Part shown: positions 36,141 through 45,887 of the stretch, piece by piece
Layout of the letters: each line of letters opens with the position of its first letter
How positions within the stretch are numbered: the stretch's first letter is position 1
NCBI RefSeq assembly: GCF_018130465.1
Contig: NZ_JAFCKJ010000008.1
Span: 62,001 to 126,000, forward strand
Direction of reading: 5' to 3'
DNA from: Bradyrhizobium canariense
GTDB taxonomy: Bacteria; Pseudomonadota; Alphaproteobacteria; Rhizobiales; Xanthobacteraceae
DNA length: 64,000 nucleotides
The notes under the pieces: model-generated
The model's database searches: none
What the model was told of the DNA's origin: nothing
Seen by the model: only the letters and a program-made list of their open reading frames with translations
Position numbers and translations under genes: made by a program

Positions 36141-36893
36141 ATGCCTGCACCTCCGCTCCGCCTCGGCGTCAATGTCGACCATGTCGCGACCCTGCGTAAC
36201 GCGCGCGGCGGCCGCAATCCCGATCCGGTGCGCGCGGCGCTGCTGGCGATCGAGGCCGGGGCCGACGGCATCACCGCTCATTTGCGCGAGGATCGCCGGC
36301 ATATCCGCGACGAGGACATGGCGCGGCTGAAAGCCGAGATATCCAAGCCGCTCAATTTCGAGATGGCGGCGACCGACGACATGATGCGCATCTCGCTCGC
36401 CACCAGGCCGCACGCGGTGTGCCTCGTGCCGGAGCGGCGCCAGGAGGTGACGACCGAAGGCGGGCTCGACGTCGTCGGCCAGCACAATGCGCTGGCGCCC
36501 TATATCGCGCGGCTGAACGATGCCGGCATCCGGGTGTCACTGTTCATCGCGGCCGATCCCGCCCAGATCGAGATGGCGGCGCGGCTGCGCGCGCCCGTGA
36601 TCGAGATCCACACCGGCGCCTGGTGCGACGCCGTCGTCGACGGTCACACCGACAAGGCCGCGGCCGAATGGCGGCGGATCGTGGCGGGGGCGAAGCTCGC
36701 GAAGGATGCGGGGCTGGAGGTTCACGCCGGACACGGGCTGGACTACGCGACGGCGGAGACGATCGCAGCATTGCCGGAGATCATGGAGCTCAACATCGGC
36801 TACTACATGATCGGCGAAGCCCTGTTCGTCGGTCTCGCCGAGACGGTCCGCAGCATGCGCGCGGCAATGGACCGCGGCCGGAGCCGGGCATGA
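36141..36893 (+). CDS. pdxJ: Pyridoxine 5'-phosphate synthase
   Basis: PdxJ condenses 1-deoxyxylulose 5-phosphate with 3-hydroxy-1-aminoacetone phosphate to pyridoxine phosphate. The 250-residue TIM barrel has [17 protein letters not shown] with the catalytic His, [25 protein letters not shown] and HAGHGLDY with the second His. I chose ATG 36141 (MPAPPLRLG); the frame opens 33 bases earlier, with TTG and GTG alternatives. The 3' end overlaps acpS by four bases. Confidence 0.96.
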   Translation: MPAPPLRLGVNVDHVATLRNARGGRNPDPVRAALLAIEAGADGITAHLREDRRHIRDEDMARLKAEISKPLNFEMAATDDMMRISLATRPHAVCLVPERRQEVTTEGGLDVVGQHNALAPYIARLNDAGIRVSLFIAADPAQIEMAARLRAPVIEIHTGAWCDAVVDGHTDKAAAEWRRIVAGAKLAKDAGLEVHAGHGLDYATAETIAALPEIMELNIGYYMIGEALFVGLAETVRSMRAAMDRGRSRA

Positions 36894-37309
36894 TCATCGG
36901 CATCGGCTCCGATCTGATCGACATCACCCGTGTCGGCAAGGTGATCGAGCGCCATGGCGAACGCTTCCTCGACCGTATCTTCACCGCGGCAGAGCGGGCC
37001 AAGGCGGAGCGGCGCGCCAAGAACGAGAAGATGGTGGTGGCAACCTACGCCAAGCGCTTCGCCGCCAAGGAGGCCTGCTCCAAGGCCCTCGGCACGGGCA
37101 TAAGGCGCGGCGTGTGGTGGCGCGACATGGGGGTGGTCAACCTGCCGGGAGGGCGGCCAACCATGCAATTGACGGGCGGGGCGCTGGCCCGGCTCCAGGC
37201 GCTGACGCCGGAGGGGTTCGCGGCGCAGATCGACCTGTCGATCACCGATGACTGGCCGTTGGCACAGGCCTTCGTCATCATTTCCGCCGTGCCACTGGCC
37301 AAACCCTGA
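36890..37309 (+). CDS. acpS: Holo-[acyl-carrier-protein] synthase
   Basis: AcpS attaches the phosphopantetheine arm of CoA to acyl carrier protein. The 139-residue product starts [20 protein letters not shown] with the metal Asp and contains [15 protein letters not shown] with the second acidic residue. The start codon overlaps the pdxJ stop (ATGA), so the two are translationally coupled. Close association with pdxJ is known in many proteobacteria. Confidence 0.96.
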   Translation: MIIGIGSDLIDITRVGKVIERHGERFLDRIFTAAERAKAERRAKNEKMVVATYAKRFAAKEACSKALGTGIRRGVWWRDMGVVNLPGGRPTMQLTGGALARLQALTPEGFAAQIDLSITDDWPLAQAFVIISAVPLAKP

Positions 37310-37558
37310 CGCCGCTCCGGTAATTTTATAATTCGCATTAAAAATCAAATACTTATACAGTTTTGATGCGTTCCTTGATTGCGTGGGCTCCGACAACCGT
37401 CTAAAAGTCCGCGGACGCAAATCGGGCCGGGCGAATTCGGCTTTACGCCGGAATTGGCCCTCATTATCAGAATCAGGACAATCTCCTTTGGCCGCGAACC
37501 GACAGGCTGTTCGCGGGAGGGGGGCGCGCTATGACCGCCGGCCGGAATTGAGAGAGCA

Positions 37559-38323
37559 ATGAGCGTGACTTCAGGAACGAAAACTGAGAGCGGCGTCGGC
37601 GAAACGATCCGGGTCGTGATCCACGCTCTCCTGATCGCGCTGGTGATCCGCACCTTCCTGTTCCAGCCGTTCAACATCCCATCCGGCTCGATGAAGGCGA
37701 CACTGCTGGTCGGCGACTATCTGTTCGTCTCGAAATATTCCTACGGCTATAGCCACTACTCGATCCCGTTCTCGCCGCCGCTGTTCTCGGGGCGGATCTG
37801 GGGCTCGGACCCGAACCGCGGCGACATCGTCGTATTCCGGCTGCCGAAGGACGATTCCACCGACTACATCAAGCGCGTGATCGGCCTTCCCGGCGATCAC
37901 ATCCAGATGCGGGACGGGCTGCTCTACATCAACGACACGCCGGTCGAGCGTCAGCGCATGAGCGAATTTGTCGGCGAGGACCCCTGCGGCTCCGAAGGTG
38001 GCGGCGTCTCCCGGGTGAAGCGCTGGAAGGAAACGCTGCCGAACGGCGTGTCCTACGAGACGCTGGACTGCGCCGACAACGGCTACGTGGACAACACCAA
38101 CGTCTACACCGTGCCGACCGGCCACTTCTTCATGATGGGCGACAACCGCGACAACTCCACCGACAGCCGCTTTCTCGGCCAGGTCGGCTACGTGCCGCAG
38201 GAGAATTTGATCGGGCGCGCCCAGATGATCTTCTTCTCGATCGCCGAAGGCGAGCATGCCTGGATGTTCTGGCGCTGGCCGTGGGCGGTGCGCTGGAATC
38301 GCTTTTTCAAAATCGTCCGATGA
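37559..38323 (+). CDS. lepB: Signal peptidase I
   Basis: LepB removes signal peptides from secreted proteins at the outer face of the inner membrane. The 254-residue protein has one N-terminal membrane helix, the nucleophile Ser44 in FNIPSGSMKATLL and the general-base Lys105 in DYIKRVIGLPGD, followed by MMGDNRDNSTDSR. The ATG is preceded by GAGAGCA after a 249-bp gap that includes an AT-rich stretch at 37320-37365 suitable for a promoter. The stop overlaps the rnc start. Confidence 0.96.
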   Translation: MSVTSGTKTESGVGETIRVVIHALLIALVIRTFLFQPFNIPSGSMKATLLVGDYLFVSKYSYGYSHYSIPFSPPLFSGRIWGSDPNRGDIVVFRLPKDDSTDYIKRVIGLPGDHIQMRDGLLYINDTPVERQRMSEFVGEDPCGSEGGGVSRVKRWKETLPNGVSYETLDCADNGYVDNTNVYTVPTGHFFMMGDNRDNSTDSRFLGQVGYVPQENLIGRAQMIFFSIAEGEHAWMFWRWPWAVRWNRFFKIVR

Positions 38324-39186
38324 AAGACGAAGCCAAGGACATCGCGACCCTGCCGACCGAGGCGCAAGCGGGCCCCGACGGCGAAGCTGCGACCAAGAGC
38401 CTTGAGACCAAGACCCTTGAGACCAAGACCCTCGAGACCAAGACGCCCGCAAAGAAGAAGCGGGTGCGGAGCAGCAAGGCCAGGGGCTCGGATGCGAACG
38501 CGGGGCTCGAGGCACGCATCGGCTACAGCTTTGCCGATCCGAACCTCTTGATGCAAGGCATCACGCATGTCTCCGCGCTGAAGTCCGGGCGCAAGCGCGG
38601 CGACAGCTATCAGCGGCTGGAATTCCTCGGCGACCACGTGCTCGGGCTCGTCGTCTCCGACATGCTCTATCACGCGTTCCCGAACGCCGACGAAGGCGAG
38701 ATGTCCAAGCGACTTGCCGAACTGGTGCGCAAGGAGAGCTGCGCCGATGTCGCCAAGTCGCTCGGTCTGCTCGACGACATCAAGCTCGGCTCGGTCGGCC
38801 CCAGCGCCGACGCGCGCCTGCGCAAGAGCGTGCTCGGCGACATCTGCGAGGCCGTGATCGGCGCCGTCTTCCTCGACGGCGGCTACGCGGCGGCGGCCGA
38901 TTTCGTCAAGCGCAACTGGACCGAGCGCATGCACAAGCCGCGGCGTCCGTTGCGCGATCCCAAGACCGTTCTCCAGGAATGGGCGCAGGGCAAGGGATTG
39001 CCGACGCCGGTCTATCGCGAGGTCGAGCGCACCGGCCCGCATCACGATCCGCAATTCCGCGTCGCGGTCGATCTTCCGGGACTCGCTCCGGCGGAAGGCA
39101 TCGGCGGCAGCAAGCGCGCGGCAGAGAAGGTGGCAGCTTCAGTGATGATCGAACGTGAGGGCGTTGGCGGCGGCAATGACGGTTGA
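38320..39186 (+). CDS. rnc: Ribonuclease III
   Basis: RNase III cleaves double-stranded RNA in rRNA maturation and mRNA control. The catalytic domain has the signature QRLEFLGDHVLGLVVSD (Glu and Asp) and DICEAVIGAVFLDGG; the C-terminal dsRBD includes DPKTVLQEWAQGKGLP and GSKRAAEKVAASVM. The 288-residue protein has an unusual N-terminal extension of about 65 residues with three LETKT repeats followed by KKKRVRSS. ATG 38320 overlaps the lepB stop (ATGA), and the gene overlaps era by 11 bases. Confidence 0.95.
   Translation: MKDEAKDIATLPTEAQAGPDGEAATKSLETKTLETKTLETKTPAKKKRVRSSKARGSDANAGLEARIGYSFADPNLLMQGITHVSALKSGRKRGDSYQRLEFLGDHVLGLVVSDMLYHAFPNADEGEMSKRLAELVRKESCADVAKSLGLLDDIKLGSVGPSADARLRKSVLGDICEAVIGAVFLDGGYAAAADFVKRNWTERMHKPRRPLRDPKTVLQEWAQGKGLPTPVYREVERTGPHHDPQFRVAVDLPGLAPAEGIGGSKRAAEKVAASVMIEREGVGGGNDG
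38401..38445 (+). repeat. Three tandem 15-bp repeats in the 5' part of rnc
   Basis: CTTGAGACCAAGACC occurs twice in a row followed by one copy with two changes, encoding LETKT three times in the non-catalytic N-terminal extension of RNase III. The in-frame 15-bp period allows copy-number change without a frameshift. Confidence 0.85.
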
Positions 39187-40102
39187 AGCAAGCGGCGAGG
39201 CGCCCACTGCTACGCGCTGCGGCTTCGTCGCGCTGATCGGCGCGCCGAACGTCGGCAAATCCACGCTGGTCAATGCGCTGGTCGGGGCCAAGGTCACGAT
39301 CGTCTCGCGCAAGGTGCAGACCACGCGCGCGCTGATCCGCGGCATCGTGATCGAGAACAACGCGCAGATCATCCTGGTCGACACGCCCGGCATCTTCCTG
39401 CCCAAGCGCCGGCTCGACCGCGCCATGGTCTCGACCGCCTGGAGCGGCGCGCATGACGCCGACCTCGTCTGCGTGCTGCTGGACGCCAAGGCCGGCATCG
39501 ACGAGGAAGCCGAGGCGATCCTCACCAAGGTCGCCAGCGTCAAGCACGAGAAGATTTTGGTCATCAACAAGGTCGACCTGGTCCAGCGCGAGAAGCTGCT
39601 GGCGCTGGCGCAGGCTGCCAACGAGCGCATGGCCTTCGCAAAGACCTTCATGATCGCGGCGATCTCCGGCGACGGCGTCGACGACCTCCGGCATACACTG
39701 GCCGAGATCGTGCCGCCGGGGCCGTTCCTCTATCCCGAAGACCAGATGTCGGACGCGCCGATGCGGCAGCTTGCGGCCGAGATCACGCGCGAGAAGATCT
39801 TTCGCAAGCTGCACCAGGAATTGCCCTACCAGTCCACCGTCGAGACCGACAAGTGGGAGGAGCGCAAGGACAAGTCGGTGCGGATCGAGCAGACGATTTT
39901 CGTCGAGCGCGAAAGCCAGCGCAAGATCGTGCTCGGCGCGGGCGGCGCCACCATCAAGTCGATCGGCGCGGACTCGCGCAAGGAGATCGGCGAGATCCTG
40001 GGCGTGCCGGTGCACCTGTTCCTGTTCGTCAAGGTGCGCGAGAACTGGAGCGACGATCCCGATCGCTATCGCGAGATGGGCCTGGAATTTCCCAAAGAAT
40101 AA
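39176..40102 (+). CDS. era: GTPase Era
   Basis: Era binds the 3' end of 16S rRNA and assists 30S assembly. The 308-residue protein contains G1 GAPNVGKST, G3 DTPG, G4 NKVD and G5 ISG motifs, and a C-terminal KH domain (FVERESQRKIVLGAGGATIK, with GxxG in its loop). ATG 39176 is 21 bases into the frame; the GTG at 39155 is an alternative further into rnc. The rnc-era-recO order is conserved in alphaproteobacteria. Confidence 0.97.
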   Translation: MTVEASGEAPTATRCGFVALIGAPNVGKSTLVNALVGAKVTIVSRKVQTTRALIRGIVIENNAQIILVDTPGIFLPKRRLDRAMVSTAWSGAHDADLVCVLLDAKAGIDEEAEAILTKVASVKHEKILVINKVDLVQREKLLALAQAANERMAFAKTFMIAAISGDGVDDLRHTLAEIVPPGPFLYPEDQMSDAPMRQLAAEITREKIFRKLHQELPYQSTVETDKWEERKDKSVRIEQTIFVERESQRKIVLGAGGATIKSIGADSRKEIGEILGVPVHLFLFVKVRENWSDDPDRYREMGLEFPKE

Positions 40103-40123
40103 GCAAGAATAGATCGGTATCCG

Positions 40124-40504
40124 ATGAGCGTGCCCACGAACGTCCGGCGCTTCGAAGCGCTGCTCTATGCGTCGTTGATGCTGGATGCGCTGTCAGTTGC
40201 GGTGCAGGACCGCACGCCCAATGCCGAGATGACCGAGCAGATGATCATGACGGCGACGCTGCTCGCCGGCGGCATGATCCTGCTGCTGGTCTATTTCGTC
40301 TGGCTCGCCGCGCGCTGGCGCAAGAACTGGCCGCGCTGGGTGCTGGCGGCAGCGCTCGTGCTGTCGGTGATCTCGCTCGGCCAGATCATCGGCGAGAAGG
40401 GCATGGAGCTCGACAGCGCCATCGAGATCGTCTCCTGCGTGCTGACGGCGATGGGATTGTCTTTCTCGTTCCGCGGCGACGCGCAGGGCTGGTTCAACGC
40501 CTGA
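40124..40504 (+). CDS. Small integral membrane protein of unknown function between era and recO
   Basis: The 126-residue protein has four hydrophobic segments: YASLMLDALSV, TATLLAGGMILLLVYFVWLAA, WVLAAALVLSVISLG and EIVSCVLTAMGLSFSF, with charged loops between. It has no recognisable motif; a short Arg/Lys-rich loop follows the second helix (RWRKNWPRW). It starts 21 bases after the era stop, so it is probably in the same transcript. A repeat element separates it from recO. Confidence 0.75.
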   Translation: MSVPTNVRRFEALLYASLMLDALSVAVQDRTPNAEMTEQMIMTATLLAGGMILLLVYFVWLAARWRKNWPRWVLAAALVLSVISLGQIIGEKGMELDSAIEIVSCVLTAMGLSFSFRGDAQGWFNA

Positions 40505-40509
40505 GGCTG

Positions 40510-40598
40510 CGTAGGGTGGATAGCGGAGCGTAATCCACCATCCGGGAGCGCACGCGCGATTGGCGGATTACGCCTTCGGCTAACTAATCCGCCCTACG
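40510..40598. repeat. CGTAGGGTGGAT/ATCCGCCCTACG inverted-repeat element
   Basis: CGTAGGGTGGATAGC at the left end pairs with the reverse-complementary ATCCGCCCTACG at the right end, and nested GTAATCCACC and GGCGGATTACGCC form further arms. This 89-bp element between the membrane gene and recO looks like a dispersed palindromic repeat. Confidence 0.75.
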
Positions 40599-40629
40599 AT
40601 TGAAGACCGGAATCCGCTAGACTTCACCC

Positions 40630-41382
40630 ATGGAATGGACCGACGAAGGCATCGTACTGGGGGTGCGGCGGCATGGCGAGAGCAGCGCCATCGTCGAGCT
40701 GCTGACCCGCGCGCACGGCCGCCATCTCGGTCTCGTCCGCGGCGGCGCCGGCTCGCGGATGCGGCCGCTGCTGCAGCCCGGCAACAGCCTCGGCGTGGTG
40801 TGGCGGGCGCGGCTCGACGAGCATCTCGGCACCTATGCCATCGAAGGCCTCAAGCTGCGGGCGGCGACGCTGCTGGGATCATCCCACGGCGTCTACGGCA
40901 TCACCCATCTCGCCTCGATTGCGCGGTTGCTGCCGGAGCGCGATCCGCACGAAAGCCTCTTGGCGCTGCTCGAACATTCGCTGGACGATTTCGACGACAT
41001 CGGCAGCGCCGCCGTGCACCTGATCCATTTCGAGCTGGCGATGCTCGCCGAGCTCGGTTTCGGGCTGGCGCTGGAAAACTGCGCGGTGACCGGAGAGACC
41101 ACCGACCTGATCTATGTCTCGCCGAAGTCCGGCGGGGCGGTGTCACGCGGGGCGGGCGAACCGTGGCGCGACCGCCTGTTGCGGCTGCCGCCGTTCCTGC
41201 GCCAGGGCGAGGTGCACAGCGACCTCACCGACGAGGATCTCCAGGACGGTTTTCGACTGACCGGCCTGTTCCTGCTGCGCCACGTGCTGGAGCCGCGCGG
41301 GCAGGGCCATTCCGACGCGCGGGCAGGCTTCATCAACGCGCTGACGCGACAGCAGGCGAAGGCCGCGATTCCCGCGCCATGA
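40630..41382 (+). CDS. recO: DNA repair protein RecO
   Basis: RecO helps RecR load RecA on SSB-coated DNA. The 250-residue protein has an N-terminal OB-fold ([38 protein letters not shown]), then a helical domain with [22 protein letters not shown] and [21 protein letters not shown]. It lacks the full four-cysteine zinc site of Deinococcus RecO. It sits downstream of era, the usual alphaproteobacterial order. Confidence 0.94.
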   Translation: MEWTDEGIVLGVRRHGESSAIVELLTRAHGRHLGLVRGGAGSRMRPLLQPGNSLGVVWRARLDEHLGTYAIEGLKLRAATLLGSSHGVYGITHLASIARLLPERDPHESLLALLEHSLDDFDDIGSAAVHLIHFELAMLAELGFGLALENCAVTGETTDLIYVSPKSGGAVSRGAGEPWRDRLLRLPPFLRQGEVHSDLTDEDLQDGFRLTGLFLLRHVLEPRGQGHSDARAGFINALTRQQAKAAIPAP

Positions 41383-41482
41383 GCCTGGCGCGGCTCAGCA
41401 TTGCCCCAATGGGTCAGCCGTCGCCGGAACAAAACCGGGTTTCCTGGACTTGCCCTCGGGGTTCCAATTCGGGGATAGCCTC

Positions 41483-41758
41483 ATGCTGATCAAGGGACTT
41501 GTGATATCGGCGGCGCTGATCGCGCTGGCGCCGGACGCCCTCGCGGGTGAGCAGCCGGGCGTCTTTCGCCGTGCCTCCTGCACCGTCGTCAGATTCTATG
41601 TGGCCAAATATTCGGCTGCAGCAGCAGAGGCATGGGCCCGGTCCAAGGGCGCGACGGAGGTCGAGATCGAGACGGCCCGGCGCTGCCTGACCAATGCGCC
41701 GGTGACGGCGCAGGCCAAGACCCAATCGACCGTGACCGCCGGTTGGGCCGGGCAGTAG
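41483..41758 (+). CDS. Small secreted protein (91 aa)
   Basis: From ATG 41483 the product has a signal peptide (MLIKGLVISAALIALAPDALAG) and a mature part of about 69 residues with two cysteines (RRASCTVVRFYVAKY ... ARRCLTNAPVT) that could form a disulfide. A conserved-looking helix AEAWARSKGATEVEIE lies between. Similar short exported proteins in Bradyrhizobium are uncharacterised. It lies between recO and parC in the same orientation. Confidence 0.72.
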   Translation: MLIKGLVISAALIALAPDALAGEQPGVFRRASCTVVRFYVAKYSAAAAEAWARSKGATEVEIETARRCLTNAPVTAQAKTQSTVTAGWAGQ

Positions 41759-41818
41759 CCGCCCACAGGGAACCAATCCATCCTTGCCCGATTCGCTTCC
41801 ACGGTTTAACCGGGCGGC

Positions 41819-44077
41819 ATGGGAAAACGATTGATTCCGCCGGAGGAACCGGCCGAAATTCACGAGGTGCCGCTGCGTGAGGCGCTGGAAGAGCGCTATC
41901 TTGCGTACGCGCTCTCCACCATCATGCATCGCGCGCTGCCGGATGCCCGCGACGGCCTGAAGCCGGTGCACAGGCGCATCCTCTACGGCATGCGCCTGCT
42001 CCGGCTCGACCCCGGCACCAGTTTCAAGAAATCCGCAAAAATCGTCGGCGACGTGATGGGCTCGTTCCATCCGCACGGCGACCAGGCGATCTACGACGCC
42101 ATGGTGCGTCTCGCGCAGGATTTCTCCTCGCGCTACCCGCTGGTCGACGGTCAGGGCAATTTCGGCAATATCGACGGCGATAACCCCGCCGCCTACCGCT
42201 ACACCGAAGCACGCATGACCGACGTCGCGCGGCTTCTGCTCGAGGGCATCGACGAGGACGGCGTCGAATTCCGTCCCAACTATGACGGCCAGTCGAAAGA
42301 GCCCGTCGTGCTGCCCGGCGGCTTCCCGAACCTGCTCGCCAACGGTGCGCAGGGCATCGCGGTCGGCATGGCGACCTCGATCCCGCCGCACAACGCCGCC
42401 GAGCTCTGCGACGCCGCGCTGCATCTGATCGAGAAGCCCGACGCGAAATCCAAGGCGCTGCTGAAATGGGTCAAGGGGCCGGATTTCCCGACCGGCGGCA
42501 TCTGCGTCGATTCCAAGCAGGCGATCGCTGAAGCCTACACCACTGGCCGCGGCTCGTTCCGCGTCCGCTCCCGATGGGAGCAGGAAGAGGGCACACGCGG
42601 CACCTGGGTCGTCGTCGTCACCGAGATACCCTTCCTGGTGCAGAAGTCGCGCCTGATCGAGAAGATCGCCGAACTGCTGGACCAGAAGAAGCTGCCGCTG
42701 GTCGGCGACATCAGGGACGAGTCGGCCGAAGACGTCCGTATCGTGATCGAGCCGAAGTCGAAGAACGTCGATCCGGCGCTGATGATGGAATCGCTGTTCC
42801 GGCTGACGGAGCTGGAAAACAAGATTCCGCTGAACCTGAACGTGCTGATCAAGGGCCGCGTCCCCAAGGTGGTGGGACTCGCGGAGTGTCTGCGCGAATG
42901 GCTCGACCATCTGCGCGATGTGCTGCTTCGGCGCAGCAACTACCGCAAGACGCAGATCGAGAACCGGCTCGAGGTCCTCGGTGGCTATCTGATCGCGTTC
43001 CTGAACATCGACGAGGTGATCAGGATCATCCGCACCGAAGACGAACCGAAGCCGGTTCTGATGAAGACATTCAAGCTGACCGAGGTACAGGCCGAGGCCA
43101 TCCTTGACATGCGGCTGCGTCGCTTGCGCAAGCTCGAAGAGATGGAAATCCGCACCGAGGACAAGAACCTTCGCAACGAGCTCAAGGGCATCAACGCGAT
43201 CCTCGCCTCCGAGCCCGAGCAGTGGAAGAAGGTCGCCGAGCAGGTCGGCAAGGTCCGCGACATGTTCGGACCGAAGACCCCGCTCGGCAAGCGCCGCACC
43301 ACTTTTGCCGATGCGCCGGAGCACGATCTCGCCGCGATCGAGGAGGCCCTGGTCGAGCGCGAGCCGGTGACCGTCGTCGTCTCCGACAAGGGCTGGATCC
43401 GCACCCTCAAGGGCCATGTTGAGGATCTCTCGGGGCTGGCCTTCAAGCAGGACGACAAGCTCGGGTTCGCGTTCTTCGCGGAAACGACCTCGAAGCTGCT
43501 GCTGTTCGCCACCAACGGCAAGTTCTACTCGCTCGATGTCGCCAAGCTTCCGGGCGGACGCGGCCACGGCGAGCCGATCCGCCAGTTCATCGACCTCGAG
43601 CCGGAGGCGGCTCCGGTCGTGCTGTTCGTCAACAAGGGCGGACGCAAATTCCTGGTCGCGAGCCACGAGGGCCAGGGCTTTGTCGTCAACGAGGACGATT
43701 GCGTCGGCACCACCAAGAAGGGCAAGCAGGTCCTCAACGTCGATATGCCGAACGAGGCGCGCACAGTCACCGAAGTGCTCGGCGACACCGTCGCGGTCAT
43801 CGGCGAGAACCGCAAGATGCTGGTGTTCCCGCTCGACCAGGTGCCGGAGATGGCCCGCGGCCGCGGCGTGCGTCTGCAGAAGTACAAGGACGGCGGCCTT
43901 TCCGACATTGCCGTGTTCGACGCCAAGGCGGGCCTGACCTGGAAAGACTCCGCGGGACGCGAATTCTCCGCGACGATGAAAGAGCTCGCCGAGTGGAAAG
44001 GCACCCGCGCCGACGCCGGTCGTCTGCCGCCGAAGGGATTCCCGAAGTCGAACAAGTTCGGCAAGGTGATCGAGTAG
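41819..44077 (+). CDS. parC: DNA topoisomerase IV subunit A
   Basis: ParC with ParE decatenates replicated chromosomes. The 752-residue protein has the catalytic Arg-Tyr pair (R127, Y128) in [10 protein letters not shown], the winged-helix region with [11 protein letters not shown] (residues 83-93) and a C-terminal beta-pinwheel ([14 protein letters not shown] and KPLGGGRGHG-like blades). It is ParC and not GyrA because it lacks a GyrA box. The position equal to E. coli Ser80 is Gln89 and that of Glu84 is Asp93. Start ATG 41819. parE is not in the window. Confidence 0.95.
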   Translation: MGKRLIPPEEPAEIHEVPLREALEERYLAYALSTIMHRALPDARDGLKPVHRRILYGMRLLRLDPGTSFKKSAKIVGDVMGSFHPHGDQAIYDAMVRLAQDFSSRYPLVDGQGNFGNIDGDNPAAYRYTEARMTDVARLLLEGIDEDGVEFRPNYDGQSKEPVVLPGGFPNLLANGAQGIAVGMATSIPPHNAAELCDAALHLIEKPDAKSKALLKWVKGPDFPTGGICVDSKQAIAEAYTTGRGSFRVRSRWEQEEGTRGTWVVVVTEIPFLVQKSRLIEKIAELLDQKKLPLVGDIRDESAEDVRIVIEPKSKNVDPALMMESLFRLTELENKIPLNLNVLIKGRVPKVVGLAECLREWLDHLRDVLLRRSNYRKTQIENRLEVLGGYLIAFLNIDEVIRIIRTEDEPKPVLMKTFKLTEVQAEAILDMRLRRLRKLEEMEIRTEDKNLRNELKGINAILASEPEQWKKVAEQVGKVRDMFGPKTPLGKRRTTFADAPEHDLAAIEEALVEREPVTVVVSDKGWIRTLKGHVEDLSGLAFKQDDKLGFAFFAETTSKLLLFATNGKFYSLDVAKLPGGRGHGEPIRQFIDLEPEAAPVVLFVNKGGRKFLVASHEGQGFVVNEDDCVGTTKKGKQVLNVDMPNEARTVTEVLGDTVAVIGENRKMLVFPLDQVPEMARGRGVRLQKYKDGGLSDIAVFDAKAGLTWKDSAGREFSATMKELAEWKGTRADAGRLPPKGFPKSNKFGKVIE

Positions 44078-44101
44078 TCCGCAGGCCGTCGCCACACGAC
44101 A

Positions 44102-44209
44102 GCTGTCATGCCCCGGCTTGACCGGGGCATCCAGTAGGCTGCGGCTTCTCGGTTCGAACTCACGCGCCACGGCGTACTAGATCGCCCGGTCAAGCCGGGC
44201 GATGACAGC
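44102..44209. repeat. 108-bp inverted repeat (GCTGTCAT ... ATGACAGC)
   Basis: The ends GCTGTCAT and ATGACAGC pair exactly; inside, CCCCGGCTTGACCGGGG and GATCGCCCGGTCAAGCCGGGCGAT are two further hairpins. It lies just downstream of parC and shares the ACGGCGTACTAG/ACTGG and ATCCAGTA core with the element at 58.8 kb. Confidence 0.8.
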
Positions 44210-44332
44210 GAGGGTGTGGTGCGCAAACGCGCGGCAGATAGCCGTGAGCGCATAAGTGCCTTCCTCGAACGGGCACGAACATTGCCTTTTCCTGGCGACA
44301 GCAAACAGCTCGTCAACAGGCAAAAGGCACCA

Positions 44333-45883
44333 ATGTCCAAACTGAAGGCTTTCATTCCGGCGCTGCTCGGGCTCGTGCTTGTCGTGCCGCCGGCGCATGC
44401 GGCAGGCAACCTCGTCGCGGTGCTCGAGGCGGAAATCGTCACGCTCGATCCGCATTTCTCCACGGCCTATATTTCGCGCACGTTTGGCTACATGGTGTTC
44501 GACACGCTGTTTGCGAAGGACTCCAAGGGCGAGATCAAGCCGCAGATGGTGCAGGACTGGAAGGTCTCGCCTGATGGCCTGACCTACAGCTTCACGCTGC
44601 GCGACGGCTTGAAGTGGCATGACGGCCAGCCGGTCACGGCGGCCGATTGCGTGGCTTCGCTGCGCCGCTGGGGCACCCGCAGTGCGCTCGGCCGCCGCAT
44701 CTTCGCGATCACGGCGTCGCTCGAGCCGACGGACGCAAAAACCTTCGTGCTGACGCTGAAGGAGCCGTCCGGCCTGGTCATCGACGCGCTCGGCAATCCC
44801 GTCAGCCCGGTCGCCTTCATGATGCCCGAGCGCATTGCGAAAACACCGGGCGACCAGCGCATCACCGAGATCGTCGGCTCCGGCCCGTTCGTCTACAGCA
44901 AGGCCGATCACCGCACCGGCGATCGCATGATCCTGAAGAAGTTCGTCGACTATGTGCCGCGTCCCGAGCCCGCCGACTTCCTCGCCGGCGGCAAGCGCGT
45001 CAACCTCGATACGCTCGAGATCCGCGTCATTCCGGATGGTGCGACCGCGGCCTCCGCGCTGCAGGCCGGCGAAGTCGATTTCATGCAATACGCACCGTTC
45101 GATCTGCTGCCGACCATGGAAAAGAACGCACGGGTCAAGCTCGTCAATTTCACCGGCGGCAACATGTTCGCGGGCGCCTATCGCCTCAACGCCGCATCAA
45201 AGCCGTTCGACGATCCCGCGATCAGGCGGGTGCTGTGGAAGCTGGTCGATCAGCGCGAGGTGCTGGACGCACTCGGCCTGGACGCCAAATACGCGGCGCC
45301 TTGCGCGACGTACTTCACCTGCGGCACCACCTATGACAGCAAGGCCGGCACGGAAGCCGCCGCCAAGCCGTCGATCGAAGCAGCGAAGGCCGCGCTGAAG
45401 GCAACGAAATATGCCGGCGAGCCGGTCGTCGTCATGGAGGCCAACGATCTCGAAGCCCCGCGCGTGTCCGCGCAGGTGCTGGCGGAGCGGTTGAAGCAGG
45501 CCGGCTTCAATGTCGACCTCCAGGTGATGGACTGGGCCAGCGTGCTGGCGCGCCGCGCCAAGAAGGAGGGCTGGAGCGTCTATGGCGTTCACGCCGGCGG
45601 TTTTGACCTCGGCTCGCCGCTGACCAACGTGATGGTTGCCTTCAACTGCGCCGACTTCACCGGCTGGCAGTGCGATGCGCGCATCACGCCGCTGATGGAG
45701 GCCTTTGCCAAGGCGCCCGCCGAGGAGGATCGCAAGAAGATCGCAGGCGAGATCCAGACCGTGATGTACGATCAGGCACCCGCGATTCCGTGGGGCCAAT
45801 TCGCCCAGCCTGCCGCCTATCGCGCCACCTTGCGCGGTCTGATACCGTCCGCCATCCCGGTTTTCTGGAATGTTGAGAAGTAG
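44333..45883 (+). CDS. ABC-type peptide/nickel substrate-binding protein (SBP family 5)
   Basis: The 516-residue protein has a signal peptide (MSKLKAFIPALLGLVLVVPPAHA) and the SBP_bac_5 fold: VLEAEIVTLDPHFSTAY, DWKVSPDGLTYSFTLRDGLKWHDGQPVTA, VGSGPFVY and AIPWGQFAQPAAYR. It would deliver an oligopeptide or related solute in the periplasm. No permease or ATPase gene is adjacent, so it is an orphan. A GMC oxidoreductase begins four bases downstream. The ATG at 44333 begins the signal peptide; the frame is open to 44216. Confidence 0.9.
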   Translation: MSKLKAFIPALLGLVLVVPPAHAAGNLVAVLEAEIVTLDPHFSTAYISRTFGYMVFDTLFAKDSKGEIKPQMVQDWKVSPDGLTYSFTLRDGLKWHDGQPVTAADCVASLRRWGTRSALGRRIFAITASLEPTDAKTFVLTLKEPSGLVIDALGNPVSPVAFMMPERIAKTPGDQRITEIVGSGPFVYSKADHRTGDRMILKKFVDYVPRPEPADFLAGGKRVNLDTLEIRVIPDGATAASALQAGEVDFMQYAPFDLLPTMEKNARVKLVNFTGGNMFAGAYRLNAASKPFDDPAIRRVLWKLVDQREVLDALGLDAKYAAPCATYFTCGTTYDSKAGTEAAAKPSIEAAKAALKATKYAGEPVVVMEANDLEAPRVSAQVLAERLKQAGFNVDLQVMDWASVLARRAKKEGWSVYGVHAGGFDLGSPLTNVMVAFNCADFTGWQCDARITPLMEAFAKAPAEEDRKKIAGEIQTVMYDQAPAIPWGQFAQPAAYRATLRGLIPSAIPVFWNVEK

Positions 45884-45887
45884 CGCC

